DNA from: Antedon mediterranea
Lineage: Eukaryota > Echinodermata > Crinoidea > Comatulida > Antedonidae
Direction of reading: 5' to 3'
Assembly: GCF_964355755.1 (NCBI RefSeq)
Contig: NC_092673.1
Location: forward strand, 1,679,001-1,743,000
Length of the DNA: 64,000 nt
The translations under genes were made by a program, and so were the position numbers. Below, one piece after another: positions 61,603 through 64,000 of this stretch (its first letter is position 1; each line of letters starts with the position of its first letter). The notes under the pieces were generated by a model. It had not been told where the DNA came from. It saw nothing but the letters and a program-made list of their open reading frames with translations, and ran no database searches.

Positions 61603-61830
61603 GTTCGTTGCTTTGATCGTCCACTTCTCAAAGAAGCTCCACTTTTATAAAAACTTCTTGTGAGTTATTGACAGATCGGGTTGTTATAGGTGCGGCATAG
61701 ATCACAGATTGACATATCACACAAAACCAAGACACTTAATACTTTCCAAATTTGGGAGGTCTTTTACGGAGCTTTAGATAAGAATTGATGACGCTATAAC
61801 AATCACCCGACTTGATTGGTGAAATATTTA
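61603..61830 (-). promoter_or_regulatory. nk4 core promoter: TATA box with two AAGTGG sites
   Basis: TATAAAAG on the minus strand (61642-61649) predicts transcription start about 61612-61618, close to the ATG at 61602. AAGTGG, the core bound by NK2-class homeodomains, occurs at 61639-61644 touching the TATA box and again at 61621-61626. Further upstream lie AGATAAG (GATA-type, plus strand, 61776-61782) and a CCAAT (minus, 61815-61819). The motifs are seen; autoregulation and GATA input are inferred. Confidence 0.7.
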
Positions 61831-63738
61831 AAAAGGAAACGTGTAAATGTACAACCTATAAAACTCAATCAATTAAGCAGACGATACGCGGGCTTTGCTC
61901 GGAGGTTTTGGAGCCTATCTTGTCAAATTTGTTTAAAAGTTGCGACCCTGGGTTTACATAAGCAGACAATGTTTAGGCATGTATACTTTTACTACAATGA
62001 ACAGGGTATCGGCAACGGGCTTGATTCGTGAGACGACGAATATACATTGAAGTCATTTCCTGTTTATCAAGCAATTGGATACCTAAAATTAGCACCAACA
62101 TTTATATTAAACATCTTGGCTGGGCAATTTAATGAATCTTTAGTTGGATCGGTAGCAGACAGGAGAATGTGTCTTACAAACATTGCTTATCTAGATAGAA
62201 ACAATTTAGTGACATCTAGATAGCCGTTCGACCCTTGTTTACACGAGATTCACCGATGCAACGCTGAATGCTGTTAACTGTTATCTTGTCCATGCCTGCA
62301 TCCATCACTGTTTGGTGTAAACTCTAAACAAGTTGGAGACACAAAGTATGCTTCGATGTCCTACTATCTCTCTCTATCTTTCTTAATTGCATGCTTCGAA
62401 TAGTGGTTTTATTTCGTGACTTTCCTATCGTAAACGAAGATAATTCTCACAGAAGTAAATCAATGTAAAGATGTAAATATTGGAAAATTAAATGGTCCTT
62501 TCTTTTGTCTTACAGTAATCCTTACATTTCTTCAATTTTTAAATTCAGAAAATGTGTTTAAAATGTATTTATCAAGGCTTTCGATTATCCGTAAAACTAA
62601 TATGGCAAAGGGAAACATTCCGCATTTTTTTTATAACGAACGGAAAAATAGTGTAGGGCCGTATAAACTGATGCAAAGTGAATAATAATATCTTATAAGA
62701 GGCAAACATATTTTATTTTTTAAATTTTTGTGAATTTAGAACAAAAACAATATTTATTTACAACAAAAATTATATTGTTTTGATGCCTTTATCAATGCAT
62801 GAAATAAAAAAATAAAAAGAATTGAATAGGCTAATTTATGCATATGATAAAGTTTATTAACACTTTTAAGATGCAAAAACACACAAATATTGTATATGAT
62901 CTGAGTAGGGAGTTCAACAACTTAATGGTTTTAGTTAGAAGTGCAGGTGACATACTGTAGGCATATAATTTCATAACATGTAATAAGTCCTTATTTGGTT
63001 ATTTACTTGTTTTTTAATAGTAGTAACTAATAAATTTGAAATCTTTGAAGGTTGGGGAATATCACACCGCACGCAATAATTCACTTTTGATAATAGTAAC
63101 ATAAAAAGGAAAAAAAAGTGTCAACGTCGTTTATTGTACGGTAGGCGTGCCATAGCTGGTTAATATTATTACATCATCGCCTTTCAGGGGTCAGAAGGTC
63201 AAGGAACTGGGACGATAAAAAGTACGAACCGACGTGGCTGCTTTATTTGCTGTCTTCTTTCACGTCTCCCTGCCTGTTATGAACGAATAAATAATTGTTT
63301 ATAATAGTTTATAGGTATGCATAGATGTGGTAGTTAGATAGAAGTGTTGTACTGTACGAGAACTTGCCTAGCATACCTCTAGGCTAGGCCTAACTGCGCC
63401 AGGCCCCAGCAGTCTGGCCATGAGGCAGGCAAGGCGGATGAACTGCGTATGCGTGCCTACCGACCGTCAATACTAATAGCTCAATTAAAACTAAGTCTAG
63501 CCTAGGAGTAGGTCTCTAATTAATGATCTTGTACCAACTAGCTAATTATATGAGCATCTTTGTATAATTAATGTATATAATAATAAATACTGAAAAATGT
63601 GCATTTTAATTTTGAAAACAATTGTTGTAGGAAGGAGGATATCTGATTCAGCATTCATGATTCTATTTATTTATGATTACTAGCCTAGTGACTGACTGTT
63701 TAAATTGAAAATGTTGTTTTCTTTTTTTTTACATTTAG
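61831..63738. other. Intergenic between nk4 and sideroflexin
   Basis: Includes back-to-back GATA-like sites TTATCT/AGATAG at 62187-62198. A GC-richer stretch at about 63180-63480 may hold the sideroflexin promoter and an untranslated first exon. The plus-strand frame at 61816-62031 is not recognised. No other gene seen. Confidence 0.45.
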
Positions 63739-63756
63739 GCTTCTTCTGAAATTGTC

Positions 63757-63923
63757 ATGGATTCTGAAAATAAACCAGCACGAATTAATCTGAAAGAACC
63801 AAAATGGGATCAAAGCACTTATCTTGGTCGAGCATTTCACTTTTTCACCGTCACCAATCCAGTTAATCTTCTCCTTAGTAGCAAACAATTAGATGATGCA
63901 AAGGAACTATTACAACAATACAG
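63757..63923 (+). CDS. sfxn: Sideroflexin (SFXN1/3-type), first coding exon, partial gene
   Basis: Exon 63739-63923 begins after acceptor TACATTTAG and has 18 bases of 5' UTR before the ATG at 63757. It ends TACAG|GTTAATG. The 55 whole codons plus two bases include [31 protein letters not shown] and [12 protein letters not shown], matching the N-terminus of sideroflexins 1 and 3 (about 320 residues in full). WDQST and HFFTVT are family hallmarks. Sideroflexins are multi-pass proteins of the inner mitochondrial membrane; SFXN1 carries serine for one-carbon metabolism. The transmembrane part lies beyond the window. At least one upstream non-coding exon is implied by the acceptor. The codons after 63923 to the stop at 63942 are intronic. 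Confidence 0.93.
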
Positions 63924-64000
63924 GTTAATGTACAATTTATAAGGAGTTATTACCCTTTATTGTTCAGGAGGGTTTTAATTTGGGGCAGGCATTTATTTTT

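Overview
The window reads as AT-rich, intron-bearing animal DNA. The protein set and the abundance of the palindrome TAGGCCTA suggest an invertebrate deuterostome, most likely an echinoderm or close relative; this taxonomic guess is inference. There are no bacterial-style gene arrays, operons or CRISPR. Most open frames in the region are chance or come from tandem repeats.

Four genes can be supported. Three are homeobox genes of the NK cluster, all on the minus strand: a Tlx (clawless/C15/Hox11-type) gene in three exons between 10038 and 20680, an NK3 (bagpipe/Nkx3) gene in two exons between 45490 and 48096, and an NK4 (tinman/Nkx2-5-type) gene in two exons between 59281 and 61602. The fourth, on the plus strand at the right edge, is the first coding exon of a sideroflexin (SFXN1/3-type, 63757-63923), divergent from NK4. 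The order NK4, NK3, Tlx agrees with the order tin, bap, C15 in the fly NK cluster. No ladybird/Lbx homeobox could be found in the 25 kb between Tlx and NK3, where it would be expected. Sideroflexin genes also lie near Tlx/Nkx2 genes on human 10q24 and 5q35, so the linkage looks ancient.

Layout: 1-10037 is gene-free and holds a 61-bp satellite (1441-2863) and a triplet repeat (7740-8112). 10038-20905 is the Tlx gene with two repeat-bearing introns and a likely promoter. 20906-45489 is intergenic and holds several MITE families, a decayed LINE 3' end (34261-34645), a very homogeneous 17-bp satellite (38271-39018) and some GC-richer islands of unknown nature. 45490-48350 is NK3 and its upstream region. 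48351-59280 is intergenic and holds a 3.5-kb element with long inverted arms (53281-56803), containing a 30-bp array and a decayed transposon-type coding relic, next to a tRNA-derived SINE. 59281-61830 is NK4 with a clear TATA promoter. 61831-63738 is the NK4/sideroflexin intergenic region.

NK3, NK4 and Tlx encode sequence-specific transcription factors of mesoderm, muscle and neural patterning. Each has an N-terminal TN/eh1-like Groucho-binding motif in exon 1 and a downstream homeodomain exon joined by a phase-1 intron. AAGTGG/TAAGTG cores, the binding preference of NK2/NK3-class homeodomains, occur in the NK4 and NK3 upstream regions and suggest auto- or cross-regulation.
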